Positions 33,701 through 45,373 of a stretch of 64,000 nucleotides of DNA are shown here, piece after piece. How positions within the stretch are numbered: position 1 is the stretch's first letter; every line of letters starts with the position of its first letter. The notes under the pieces are model-generated. The model was not told the DNA's origin. It did no database searches and was given only the letters and a program-made list of their open reading frames with translations. The position numbers were made by a program, and so were the translations under genes. This DNA is from Russula earlei (lineage: Eukaryota; Basidiomycota; Agaricomycetes; Russulales; Russulaceae), in NCBI GenBank assembly GCA_025769875.1, contig JAGFNK010000292.1, positions 1 through 64,000 on the forward strand, in the 5' to 3' direction.

Positions 33701-35454
33701 GATGTCGTCGTTAGTGAACCAATCCTGTTCCTGGAGGTCCTCGTTGCGAGATCCAACTTGATTAAGCTCGTGTATTAAAAACGTTTCGATGTCATGGTCG
33801 AGAGATGATCTTGAAATCTCATGGTGGAAGAACGGACATGTATGTGATCGTAGAAGAGGAGGGAGGGATGGCAGGTGCAGTCTGGGCTCGGGTCGACTCG
33901 TGAGGAAAAGAGAGAACGGAAGCTTGTCAATGTGGGCCGAGAGAACAGAGACAATGAATGAGGTTCGCGTTGTCGTCTTTGCACTCATCGAGCGCATCTA
34001 ACACGATGACGGCAGGTGATGGAAATGTTTGACCCGCTATGACTGACTTTTGGATTGGTTCGATGACGAGCTTTTGCAATTGGTTTGATGGATCAGAGTA
34101 CCAAATATCTGGATTAGCTGTGACCGCGTCTTGCATAAAACACGCGAGTGGTTGGTGGAATGTCGTGCCCAGCTGGTGAGCAATCGAGCTGAATACAAGC
34201 TTTGGATGGTTTCGCTCAGCATCGTCACTTGAGAAGAAGAAACTCGCGGCAAGCCAACTGTTCTTGGCACAGTACTCGGCAACATTCTGTGCGATGGTGG
34301 ACTTTCCGGTACCGGCACCACCAGACAACCAGAAGATGCGGCGCCTGTTTGGACTGACGTCAATAGGAAGCATCGGATCGTCCGAAGGAGTGACAGTGCG
34401 TTGTTCTTGTATAGCCTCTGTCGAGTCATTGATCCATTGATAAATGGTTTCCAACAGACTCTCGCGTGTGTGTTCCAAACACGCATGTCTCTTTCCCTCA
34501 TCGGAACAATCATAACGTGCCTTCCGAGCTCGATGAAAGTTGGATAGTTCATCTTGAACTAAAATAAATAAATCAATAATTTCAGGGCGGTGCAACACGT
34601 TCTCTCACCTCGGATATCACGTAATGCTTGCTGCGTGACCTGTTAGCTACTGAAGATCTTCAATTGGCGTAAGATAAACGTACTGTCCCTTCGCGAACAC
34701 GACCTAATCTCACGCCGCATTTCCTGGGTAATTCAGATGAACGAGACATGTCTGGAATGTCTGAGAATAACGCACAGTGCCTTCGATTCGACCCCTCTTG
34801 GCGGCTTCATCCTGTACTCACGAAATATCAGAACTGTTAAATATGTATGACCAGGAACGGAAGACTTGCAAGAAAATCTTCGATGAGGGCCGTGATTGCT
34901 TGGACACGACTCTGAATGGAGGCGGCATCTTCTCTGCTACGGGAAGATATGGTTGTCTTTCCACGCGATTGGATCTTTTGCAGGTAATTCGCGACAGTTT
35001 CAAGAGACCTGGATTAAGAATAGTTGCAACAAAATTCTCAGACTCGGAAGCAAGGAAAGAGTTACTTGGAAAAATCAGTGACGAAATCGATGACAGATGT
35101 CGGGATGTCTTGTTTTCCTTTGAGTGGCCTGAAAATAGATTGTTCGAGGCGCGTTATACGTTGGATCAGTTGATCAATGTCGTCGACGTTGTTGGTCATG
35201 GTCTGGAGTATCGTCCAATTAGATCATTACTGGCCAGTCGGAGCCGGAAAGATTACCTGGACGATGTCAACGACTTGGAGGAGCCTACCGAGAGTTCCCT
35301 TGATAATGGATCTTGCTGGAGGGGGGATCGCATCTGCGGTCTCTTTGAGGACGGAGAGTGAGAGGGTTAACCCGGTGACGGGAGTGGTGCGCGCATCTTC
35401 TGCCCTCCTTTTTTTAGCAGGTTTATGAGAGCGAGAGGGAGGGCGTTTCGGCAT
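30735..35454 (-). pseudogene. NACHT-WD40 NLR-like gene, copy 1, frame-disrupted
   Basis: STAND-type NTPase whose family members sense ligands through WD40 repeats and trigger fungal cell death or non-self responses. The start is ATG 35454 (MPKRPPSRS, then KPAKKRR, a possible nuclear signal). Spliced helical N-terminal exons follow to about 34620. The NACHT domain starts near 34300 with GGAGTGKST (Walker A) and VIVLDALDEC (Walker B, about 33990). The WD40 array holds 13 full units plus a terminal blade (about 32620-30735). Frame is lost by single-base additions at about 34640, 33965, 33590, 33415 and 33333, and in most WD40 units between 31030 and 32300, where the spacing is 127 or more instead of 126. 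These additions mostly sit where paralogues differ, so some may be consensus errors rather than true mutations. Confidence 0.8.
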
Positions 35455-36438
35455 CAGATGTTATGGTTGTGGTGGTAGTAGGGGTTCGAGTTCGACAAAC
35501 AAGAGGTGAATGCGGTGCAATATCAGATCGAACCGGCGATAGCCGTAAGATAGTGGTGGATTCCAATCACGTGGGCTCTGACTTGAGGTGGCCTCACAAC
35601 TAGCTCATCTTGGTCGAAATTTAGCATCTCGCCACCACTTTAATTTCTCAAGTGTACATACTCAAGCCCATGGATAATGTGCACCACTTCCAAGTCACCT
35701 GGATTGCCATTTGAGAGTCTTGTGAATTGACTTTATTTCAACAGCCTAAGGAAGCTTGATACAGTGATTTGAGCTTGTTTCAAGTTGCCATTAATCATGT
35801 ACCGAGTGTATATGTTTCTCACCTCCTATACAAGTCGTCGTGCTGCTCTGGTCCATGGGCCAGAGCCACAAGAGTATTGCTGAGGCTGGAATCACTTGCT
35901 CTGATCAGATACCCAAGTTGTAACAAGCAAAAGAAAGACATAAGCACAACTCCAGGAGTAGGGGTTGTTTGTGTTCTAGCAATCACCCACACTGGAACAC
36001 CTGATTCGAGCCAAATCCTATCATACAGTTGCTCATAGTGCAAAAGGATGGGGTGCATTTGAGTTTGTGGAATGAACAATTTGCTCAGGGACAAGGGGGG
36101 CTGGTGTGATCTTCCTACTTCTCACTCTTCTCGCCCCTATCAAGTTCAGTTGGTTGATGGTTTACCAGGCTGTGACAGGATGCGCCAGGATCTGTTGGGC
36201 TACTGATAAAATCACTACTTGCCATGTTGGTAATACTTGGACAAGGATCCAGGAATCATAAAGATAGCAGGATATAAGATGTGACCAACTGAACCACCTC
36301 TCGCAATGAGGTAATCCTAATTGAGGTGCACAATCACATCATCAGCTCACTTGCATATGGAATGCAGCATGGTTTTGGTGCCTGCTATTCCATGCCAATC
36401 ATTTCCATCATGTTTGCAGTGCATAAAGTTGCATTGAT

Positions 36439-37612
36439 TTATGAAACAGGAATAACTTTACCAGCACCCTGATTACTGTCACGGGCATAAGGTGCGCGCC
36501 TATCACCCATCACCATCGTGGCATCATCATTCAATGGACCCACCTTCCACGCCCAGAATGGACCTGAACAAACAGAGAAGGGAACCGGGATTGGGTGGGA
36601 TTCAGGTGTGGTAAGGCAAGCATGAAAGTCGGACATACCAAGTGGGTCCGACAACTCATGCTCCGCACCGGTCCACATGCCAATGACGCCCATAGCAGAG
36701 CCGGGCCCGCCCAGCTGCACGCCTACGCTGGACCACTGGCCCTGGCCATCCTCGCGGAATGATATATAAATTAACAGCGCAGGAGGGCGTGTCAGTCGCT
36801 CCTTTCCCGTAAATACAGATAAGGGGAGGGGATACGCACAAGAGTCCAGCGAATGTCGCCAGACGAGACCATTTCAACTGTCCCGCGCACGGGCGCGAGA
36901 TCCGGCAGGGTCGCGGTGGTATGCCAGTCGCCCGCGACGTGGATCATCGATCGCCCGGGCCACTGCGGCGGCACGCGGGAGTGGTGCGTGATGCGCAGCG
37001 TGAGCAGGATGATCCGCATCACCTCGTAAAGTGTTGGGTTGCAGAGCGCCTTTTCCGGAGGTTGAGCCTGTGTCAGGTTCTTAGAGTGGGAATGATTTGG
37101 AATGGATAAGGAGACAGGCACACGTTATTGCCTGATGGAGAAATTTTGAATTTGGTAGTTGGGGATGGAATGTGTGGGTCTAGTGTCTTCAGTTCAAGAT
37201 GATACAGCATCTCAACCGTGAGCTCCGAGGTGGAAATATACGGGGCTTAGACGTCAGGGCCATCAATATTTAATTTCATCGTACGACGGCACTCGTACCA
37301 CACCATGCCCAGAATGCTCGTCGATGAGTAAAAACCCATGGGAGATCCCACCCAAGAGACCGCTGACACGGCAGCGTGTGAAGTGACGAGGAGTTAAGCC
37401 GAAGTAATCACGAGGTTTTTGCGAAAGAGGGTTCTCACGGACTTCCACTATGATGGCGCATCGTAATTTGCTGTACAATCGCATCGTTCTGGTATTGAGT
37501 TCTCCTGCTGGATTTTGTTCGCTTACTCAATATTGCGCCATCTCGGATCCCCACGCAGTCCGATACAGATCAAAGGGTTTTCGACTCGACTGTCCCCCCT
37601 CCCTCCTATAAA
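36439..37612 (-). pseudogene. F-box-family-like gene, copy 2, N-terminal part deleted
   Basis: Same series as copy 1: VSGLLGGISHGFLLID ... VVRVPSYDE (37390-37270), PPQWPGRSMIHVAG and RGTVEMVSSGDIRWTL (36990-36840), intron, GVQLGGPGSAMGVIGMW (36730-36660) and PFWAWKVGP. The upstream part, including the region present at 21990-22090 in unit 1, is removed by the deletion at about 37612. Stops remain between the pieces. Confidence 0.45.
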
Positions 37613-38560
37613 ATCGAGCTCGCCGACGTCAGGTCGATAACCATGGTTGAACTCGCCGGTTTCGCTGCCCATTCACAAAAAATAGCAATGGAACGTCACA
37701 GGAACGTGTTCCTTGGTTGGAGAGTGCCGTGCCTAGGCCTGACGACTGTCGGTAAGCTGAATATCTCATGGTCTTCGTATGAGTCTGACATGGATATGAG
37801 GCCCATATGATTATATACCTTGACCGTTGACGCATCGTCAGCCTTACTCCTGGGCTGTCATGTATCTCATCCGCCTGCGAAGGTAACAGGCTCTGTGCTG
37901 CATTTTCTGGCGCATTGGTTCTTTTGCGTCGCATTGATGATGATGCAAGTCGCTTCATCCGAGAACAATCGAACATGGACACCCCAGATTTCCGTACATC
38001 TCAATATCACCCAGGTTTAACGCTACTGGCGAGTCTCAATTTCGGAATCTTAGGCGCCATCCCGATACGCAGGAGTAGCCGTCTCCTGTCCATTGCTGAG
38101 ACTTCGGACAGTCAAATCATTGTGAAGGTTTGTGCAGAGGTACTCGATTGATTGATCTAAACTGGGACACGTGCCACAGATTCTCGGCTACAGGCGACTC
38201 CCAGGAGGGAGGTTGGTCCCTCGTTGCTATGGAATATCTTTCGCGATCCGCACGATCACCAAACCTTGCGACCCATCGTGACAAGTGGTTTGGTGACCTA
38301 CGGACGCTCATGGCATCATTCCACAAGGATCGGTTGGTTCACGGGGACCTACGTGAACCCAATATCGTTTGCGGAGGAGAAAAAGTGCTTGTTCTAGGCT
38401 TTGATTGGGGGGTGGGGGGATTGGGGAGGCACATTATCTGTCCGGACTGCTTAACCCCAAGTTGATGGATGGGCGAGAGAGCACTAACTTGAAGATTGCG
38501 ATAGATGATGATAAGCGGGTGTTGGAGAATACATTGAGTAAAATTTAGAATGTGACTAGC
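37613..38560 (+). pseudogene. Kinase-like gene, copy 2, degenerate
   Basis: Plus-strand pieces: RRIDDDASRFIREQ (about 37925), PDFRTSQYHPG and SRLLSIAETSD (to 38110). In the 38130-38465 frame these are followed by GGWSLVAMEYLSRSAR, a spacer, LVHGDLREPNIVC and LVLGFDWGVGG. The second metal-binding Asp expected at xDFDW is Gly in every copy. The start and first part are lost in the unit-2 deletion. Confidence 0.6.
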
Positions 38561-38649
38561 TCGACGTTGGCGCGTTACATTGAAACTTGAGCTTGAGCAC
38601 CCTCATGTAACATTCAATTACATACTGGGGTTTGGACGTAGAGGCAAAG

Positions 38650-40665
38650 GTAGAATTCATGTCCAAACGAACGAAGGACAGAAAGAATATTTTTTGAGAT
38701 CGTCCTGTACGCGAAGAAACATAAAAAAACATTCATCCGCCCATCTAGTCCACGTCTAGCAGGGGATGCGTCACACGGTTCCACACAGACATGTGGTTGT
38801 GCTTCAACCGTCAAGCTCTGCATTACATCCGACACGTTCAAGCAAACTCAACATCGCCCTGCGTCGCACTGTGAAGCAGGCTTGAATACGTGTCATTCAA
38901 CACGACCTCCACGACAGCTGTAGATTCTTCGCGAACCTTGCTATCGATGATCATCCCACGACGGGCGTGTCACCACGCCTTTCATGGCATTCCAAGATTC
39001 AAGAAATCTCGGTTGGTGGTAAAAGGGGCCTAGATGATCTCACTTGCTTCTGCCCCCAGCATTTGCATCCACCGAAACCACATATGGGGTGGTGTTCTCC
39101 TCGCTGAAAACTGAGATTTACGGTGACCAGTTTCTCTCACATGCTGTACCGCTGTTTGGGAACCCGCGGGTGAGGATGTGGGGTTGGTACCAGACCCGAG
39201 GGAGAGGCAATCCCAACCGGAATGCAGAACGCGGACGCGGACGCGATGACGGCTTCTTGAGGCAGTCGGAGGGAAGAGCGGACAAGACGGATGTTGATAT
39301 TCAAGACAGTAGCTAGGAGTTCAGATACGGAGGCAGGAATGAAGAGTGAAAGGGAGCGGATGAAAGAAAGTCGAGATCGAGCGAAACAAGGACGAAATCG
39401 AGACCGAGTCATAGAAACGGTACCCATGACCCTCGGGGCTTACTACCTAACCAAACGTAAAAGCCTAGATCCGAGACTACGCGGCGAGGAGCGCGAACGC
39501 GAGGTGTTGAGGGCTGCGAGCCCTCGCGTACGGCGGCCGGCGGCGAAGAGGTGGCGATCGAGGTCGAACGTGTGAGGGGCGCATGGAGTCTTGATGAAAG
39601 GAAGTCGAGGCAGGGCGATGACGAAGGGGTAGAGTGGAGGGGAAGAGGTAGGAAAGGAGCGAGAGGGATGCGTGAGTAAAGCGAGCTAGTTGCCTCCAAC
39701 CTCTCCGCACAACGCCTCGACTATGCTGTTCGCCACATCCCCCGGTCTCGATCGGCCCTTCCACAACATCGCCGCCACCCGCTTACCCTCCCCGCCTCAA
39801 CGCCTCCCGTCCTGCATCACTTCGGGTTCGCCTTCATACCCTCCATTATTTCGTCGTCTTCCTTTCACTCAACCTATGTCATTCTCTCGTTTATATATGG
39901 CCTTGGCGACTGACACAGGTCCTCAGAGTTCAACTGCTTAGCTGTCCCCTCCACTCCTGTGTGACCCCAAGTCTGAACTGCCTTTGCTTTGTCTCTCTTC
40001 TTCTTTGGTCTCTCTGTCCTCAGTCCGGTCGCACAAACTCAAGCGTGCGCCAACTCGGCTCGCTACAAAACTCATGAGTGACATTGTTACAAATCGCACC
40101 GCCGCAAAGGATACAAACGCCTTTCCACGGGCCCGCCTCGAGCGACAGAATGCCTCGCGCTCAACGTGATTGCGACCACCGTCCCTCCTCTCAGACCCTC
40201 ATCCATGGGGTCCAAGCGCATCATGATCATTGTCTTACAATCTTTCCAAGATCGCTCCGACAGAGTTCTCAACGAACTCCGCGACAACGGGAACGGCGTT
40301 AACTTTGATAGTTCCTTCATCGTCGCGTGACAGATGGCTCTCACAATCAAAGTACCACCTCTCCAGCGCCTAAGTGCTTTCCAATGGAAACATTCATCTC
40401 GCTCCATCACCTGTCGCTCTATCTGCGGGAGTAAGCTCAGCGAGAAACGAGACATCAACATGGTCGGAAAAAGTATCTCCATCATCCCGTGCGCCTCCGT
40501 TCTCGTGACAATGAAATGTCTTTGCTGCTGGTGTAAATTAAAACTTGCTACAATGGACGTTTCTTTTGCAACCGATGTAATTATCTGCGTCATAAGTAGA
40601 ATTCTGATGTAAGAGATGTTAAATAAGGGCGTAGCGTCGGAAGGCGACTGAAATGCCATCCCCAC
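38650..40665. repeat. Array non-coding block, copy 2
   Basis: Equivalent to 28740-30734 with few differences and a short GGC duplication near 39530 (cggcggccggcggcg). No gene supported. Confidence 0.6.
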
Positions 40666-43600
40666 TTAAGAGAGATGCGATAACTGGCTGGGTGGGAAGT
40701 GCAGGATAACGGGACGACCTTGTAAACATAGTACTAGACTAGATTTGTATGAATGTTGACGCTCTGGCCTGCAAGACACTGGGACCCAACAGAGTCTCAT
40801 GACATGGGTTCCATGAGCTTTATAAACCCACCCATCGGTACTACAATACAAGCCATGGATTGCAATGGCACGCACTGACGTCCAGTCGCACTCGAGAGTC
40901 CGGATGGCAGCGCCAGTACTCGTGTCCCACATCCGGACTGTGCGATCATAAGACCCAGAGACAATCCGGGTGCCGTCTGGAGAAAACGCGACGGCTGTGA
41001 CCGAATGTTGGTGGCCCTCGAGGGTCTTGACGGTGGCGCCAGTACTCGTGTCCCACATCCGGACTGTGCGATCATCTGACCCAGAGACAATCCGGGTGCC
41101 GTCTGGAGAAAACGCGACGGCTGTGACCTCAAGTTGGTGGCCCTCGAGGGTCCTGATGGTGACACCAGTACTCGTGTCCCACATCCGGACTGTGCCATCC
41201 TCTGACCCAGAGACAATCCGGGTGCCGTCTGGAGAAAACGCGACGGCTGTGACAATACCTTGGTGGCCCTCGAGGGTCTTGACGGTGGCGCCAGTACTCG
41301 TGTCCCACATCCAGACTGTGCCATCCTCTGACCCAGAGACAATCCGGGTGCCGTCTGGAGAAAACGCGACGACTGTGACCGTACCTTGATAGCCCTCGAG
41401 GGTCTTGACGGTACCACCAGTACTCGTGTCCCACATCCGGACTGTGCCATCCCAAGTCCCAGAGACAATCCGGGTGCCGTCGGGCGAAAACGCGACGGCT
41501 CTGACCAAATCTTGGTGGCCCACGAAGGTCTTGACGGTGGCGCCAGTACTCGTGTCCCACATCCGGATTGTGCTATCATCTGACCCAGAGACAATCCGGG
41601 TGCCGTCTGGCGAAAACGCGACGGCTGTGACCCAATCTTGGTGGCCCTCGAGGGTCTTGACGGTGGCGCCAGTACTCGTGTCCCACATCCGGACTGTGCG
41701 ATCATCTGACCCAGAGACAATCCGGGTGCCGTCTGGCGAAAACGCGACGGCTCTGACCCTGCCTTGGTGGCCCTCGAGGGTCTTGACAGTGGCGCCAGTA
41801 CTCGTGTCCCACATCCGGACTGTGCCATCCTCTGACCCAGAGACAATCCGGGTGCCGTCTGGAGAAAACGCGACGGCTGTGACCGAATATTGGTGGCCCT
41901 CGAGGGTCTTGACGGTGGTGCCAGTACTCGTGTCCCACATCCGGACTGTGCGATCAGAAGACCCAGATACAATCCGGGTGCCGTCTGGAGAAAACGCGAC
42001 GGCGATGACCCCGCCTTGGTGGCCCTCGAGGGTCTTGACGGTCGCGCCAGTACTCGTGTCCCACATCCGGACTGTGCGATCATCTGACCCAGAGACAATC
42101 CGGGTGCCGTCTGGTGAAAACGCGACGGCTCTGACCCAACCTTGGTGGCCCTCGAGGGTCTTGACAGTGGCGCCAGTACTCGTGTCCCACATCCGGACTG
42201 TGCCATCCTCTGACCCAGATACAATCCGGGTGCCGTCTGGAGAAAACGCGACGGCGATGACCCCGCCTTGGTGGCCCTCGAGGGTCTTGACGGTCGCGCC
42301 AGTACTCGTGTCCCACATCCGGACTGTGCCATCATCTGACCCAGAGACAATCCGGGTGCCGTCTGGTGAAAAGGCGACGGCGATGACCCCGCCTTGGTGG
42401 CCCTCGAGGGTCTTGACGGTGGCGCCAGTACTCGTGTCCCACATCCGGACTGTGCCATCATCTGACCCAGAGACAATCCGGGTCCCGTCTGGTGAAAAGG
42501 CGACAGTATTCACTTCATTTTTGTGACCCTCCATCGTTCGCAAGCACGGATTCCATGACTGTTCCATTCCATTCAGCACCATAACAGATTCCTCCAAGTC
42601 TCTGCGGAAGTGTGCACGGATTTTCGAGCACATTGGGGTGAATGGAAGGGCCGAGTAGTAGACATGCAAGGCAGCAATGCTAATGGGATCGAAGAACTCA
42701 AGTGTAAACCGTTCAAGATCATACAGCATCTCAACGATGTCGGTTCGACGGTCGGCGAACGTCTGTAATCCGTGATGAACAGTCTGCACACAATTCAAGC
42801 CTCGTTTAAACAACTCACTGATAATCCTTTCTGAGCGACTCTCAGTGCGCTAAGGGCAACATCTAGCGAGTCCATCAGACTCATAGCCTCAACCCAGTAC
42901 AAACTGTGATCGAAGCAGAATATTCCCAAGACATCAAGCAGCTTGTCTGACGGCGGTGAATTCGTCAGATGATCGGCCCAATGATGGCAGGCATATTGCA
43001 TCGCTGACGGAATGTGTTTTGCAATTCTTGTTGGGATATCTTCAATCTCGCTGTTCAACTTTGAATAGTCTCCAATCTGGCATATATCTCGTTGAAGCCT
43101 GTTTAGTTGCTCCAGACAATCAATCGCGAGATAGCCATGATGCAGCGAAGTATCGATCAGAAATTTTGGCTCTGTACAGCGTTTTGGATCAACGATAAAA
43201 TCAGGGAAGGATGCATGCATCACTTGGACTGCCCCGGGATCCGAAGGAATAACGACGATGGAACGAAGGCGCTGCAAAATGCTTGCTACAGGAAAATCTC
43301 TGCTCGTATTGTTGCTGAGCAAAGCTGATATGGCGCTCGCAGAGATAGGGTCACAAAGTACAACAATGCAACCGAGGACTCTTCGCAAGCGGAGCACTGT
43401 GTCTGTATGGGATGACGGGGGAAATGCGTTACGCAAGACCGTGAGGTACAGCTGGTCTAGGTGGTGATAAGGAGTTGACTCTCCAGGGATTCGTTTGGCA
43501 GAGACTAGGTCACGGAGCTGTTCCAATGGGTTAAGACATCAGGGTCTTCGATAAATCGAATTGCGGTGGCGGAAAAGATGAACAGTCCATCCGACAGTTG

Positions 43601-45373
43601 GACAAGTGTGCGGATGTCGTCGTTAGTGAACCAATCCTGTTCCTGGAGGTCCTCGTTGCGAGATCCAACTTGATTAAGCTCGTGTATTAAAAACGTTTCG
43701 ATGTCATGGTCGAGAGATGATCTTGAAATCTCATGGTGGAAGAACGGACATGTCTGTGATCGTAGAAGAGGAGGGAGGGATGGCAGGTGCAGTCTGGGCT
43801 CGGGTCGACTCGTGAGGAAAAGGAGAGAACGGAAGCTTGTCAATGTGGGCCGAGAGAACAGAGACAATGAATGAGGTTGCGTTGTCGTCTTTGCACTCAT
43901 CGAGCGCATCTAACACGATGACGGCAGGTGATGGAAATGTTTGACCCGCTATGACTGACTTTTGGATTGGTTCGATGACGAGCTTTTGCAATTGGTTTGA
44001 TGGATCAGAGTACCAAATATCTGGATTAGCTGTGACCGCGTCTTGCATAAAACACGCGAGTGGTTGGTGGAATGTCGTGCCCAGCTGGTGAGCAATCGAG
44101 CTGAATACAAGCTTTGGATGGTTTCGCTCAGCATCGTCACTTGAGAAGAAGAAACTCGCAGGCAAGCCAACTGTTCTTGGCACAGTGCTCGGCAACATTC
44201 TGTGCGATGGTGGACTTTCCGGTACCGGCACCACCAGACAACCAGAAGATGCGGCGCCTGCTTGGGACTGACGTCAATAGGAAGCATCGGATCGTCCGAA
44301 GGAGTGACAGTGCGTTGTTCTTGTATAGCCTCTGTCGAGTCATTGATCCATTGATAAATGGTTTCCAACAGGACTCTCGCGTGTGTGTTCCAAACACGCA
44401 TGTCTCTTTCCCTCATCGGAACAATCATAACGTGCCTTCCGAGCTCGATGAAAGTTGGATAGTTCATCGATGAACTAAAATAAATAAATAAATAAATTTC
44501 AGGGCGCTGCAACACGTTCTCTCACCTCGGATATCACGTAATGCTTGCTGCGTGACCTGTTAGCTACTGAAGATCTTCAATTGGCGTAAGATAAACGTAC
44601 TGTCCCTTCGCGAACACGACTAATCTCACGCCGCATTTCCTGGGTAATTCAGATGAACGAGACATGTCTGGCAATGTCTGAGAATAACGCACAGTGCCTT
44701 CGATTCGACCCCTCTTGGCGGCTTCATCCTGTACTCACGAGATATCAGAACTGTTAAATATGTATGACCAGGAACGGAAGACTTGCAAGAAAATCTTCGA
44801 TGAGGGCCGTGATTGCTTGGACACGACTCTGAATGGAGGCGGCATCTTCTCTGCTACGGGAAGATATGGTTGTCTTTCCACGCGATTGGATCTTTTGCAG
44901 GTAATTCGCGACAGTTTCAAGAGACCTGGATTAAGAATAGTTGCAACAAAATTCTCAGACTCGGAAGCAAGGAAAGAGTTACTTGGAAAAATCAGTGACG
45001 AAATCGATGACAGATGTCGGGATGTCTTGTTTTCCTTTGAGTGGCCTGAAAATAGATTGTTCGAGGCGCGTTATACGTTGGATCAGTTGATCAATGTCGT
45101 CGACGTTGTTGGTCATGGTCTGGAGTATCGTCCTAATTAGATCATTTCTGGCCTAGTCGGAGCCGGAAAGATTACCTGGACGATGTCAACGACTTGGAGG
45201 AGCCTACCGAGAGTTCCCTTGATAATGGATCCTGCTGGAGGGGGGATCGCATCTGCGGTCTCTTTGAGGACGGAGAGTGAGAGGGTTAACCCGGTGACGG
45301 GAGTGGTGCGCGCATCTTCTGCCCTCCTTTTTTTAGCAGGTTTATGAGAGCGAGAGGGAGGGCGTTTCGGCAT
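40666..45373 (-). pseudogene. NACHT-WD40 NLR-like gene, copy 2: WD40 part intact, NACHT part frameshifted
   Basis: The start is ATG 45373 with the same N-terminus as copy 1. The NACHT core lies at 44240-43500 (GGAGTGKST, VIVLDALDEC). It is broken by single-base changes near 44383, 44268, 44160, 43822 and 43533. The last NACHT-side exon (43526-42795) and the WD40 exon (open 42813-40666, 715 codons from the frame start) are joined by a gtgagt...tgtgcag intron near 42810-42845. The WD40 region has 13 units of exactly 42 residues (126 bp) plus a divergent terminal blade, 14 in all, enough for two seven-bladed propellers. Repeats are near-identical except after GHQ and around the SGSxDxT turn. Confidence 0.82.

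Larger units (their letters stand above)
20024..35656. repeat. Array unit 1 (left-truncated, with copia 2 inserted)
   Basis: First of three ~10-kb units. Its left edge is cut by the LTR ending at 20023: the sequence gaatgcagagaaggaaagggg (20038) recurs at 46043. It contains F-box-like copy 1, kinase-like copy 1 (split by copia 2), the non-coding block with a tandem palindrome, and NLR copy 1. Confidence 0.85.

Noticed and set aside
34777..35361. 194-codon plus-strand ORF (and its copy at 44694-45140)
   Set aside because: It is antisense to the N-terminal exons of the NLR gene, whose splice sites and frame are consistent in three copies.
40797..42476. Long open frames (up to 559 codons on the minus strand, 373 on the plus) overlapping the copy 2 WD40 array
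   Set aside because: The repeat unit is 126 bp, a multiple of three, so a frame without a stop in one unit stays open in all. The products are low-complexity shadows of the WD40 frame.
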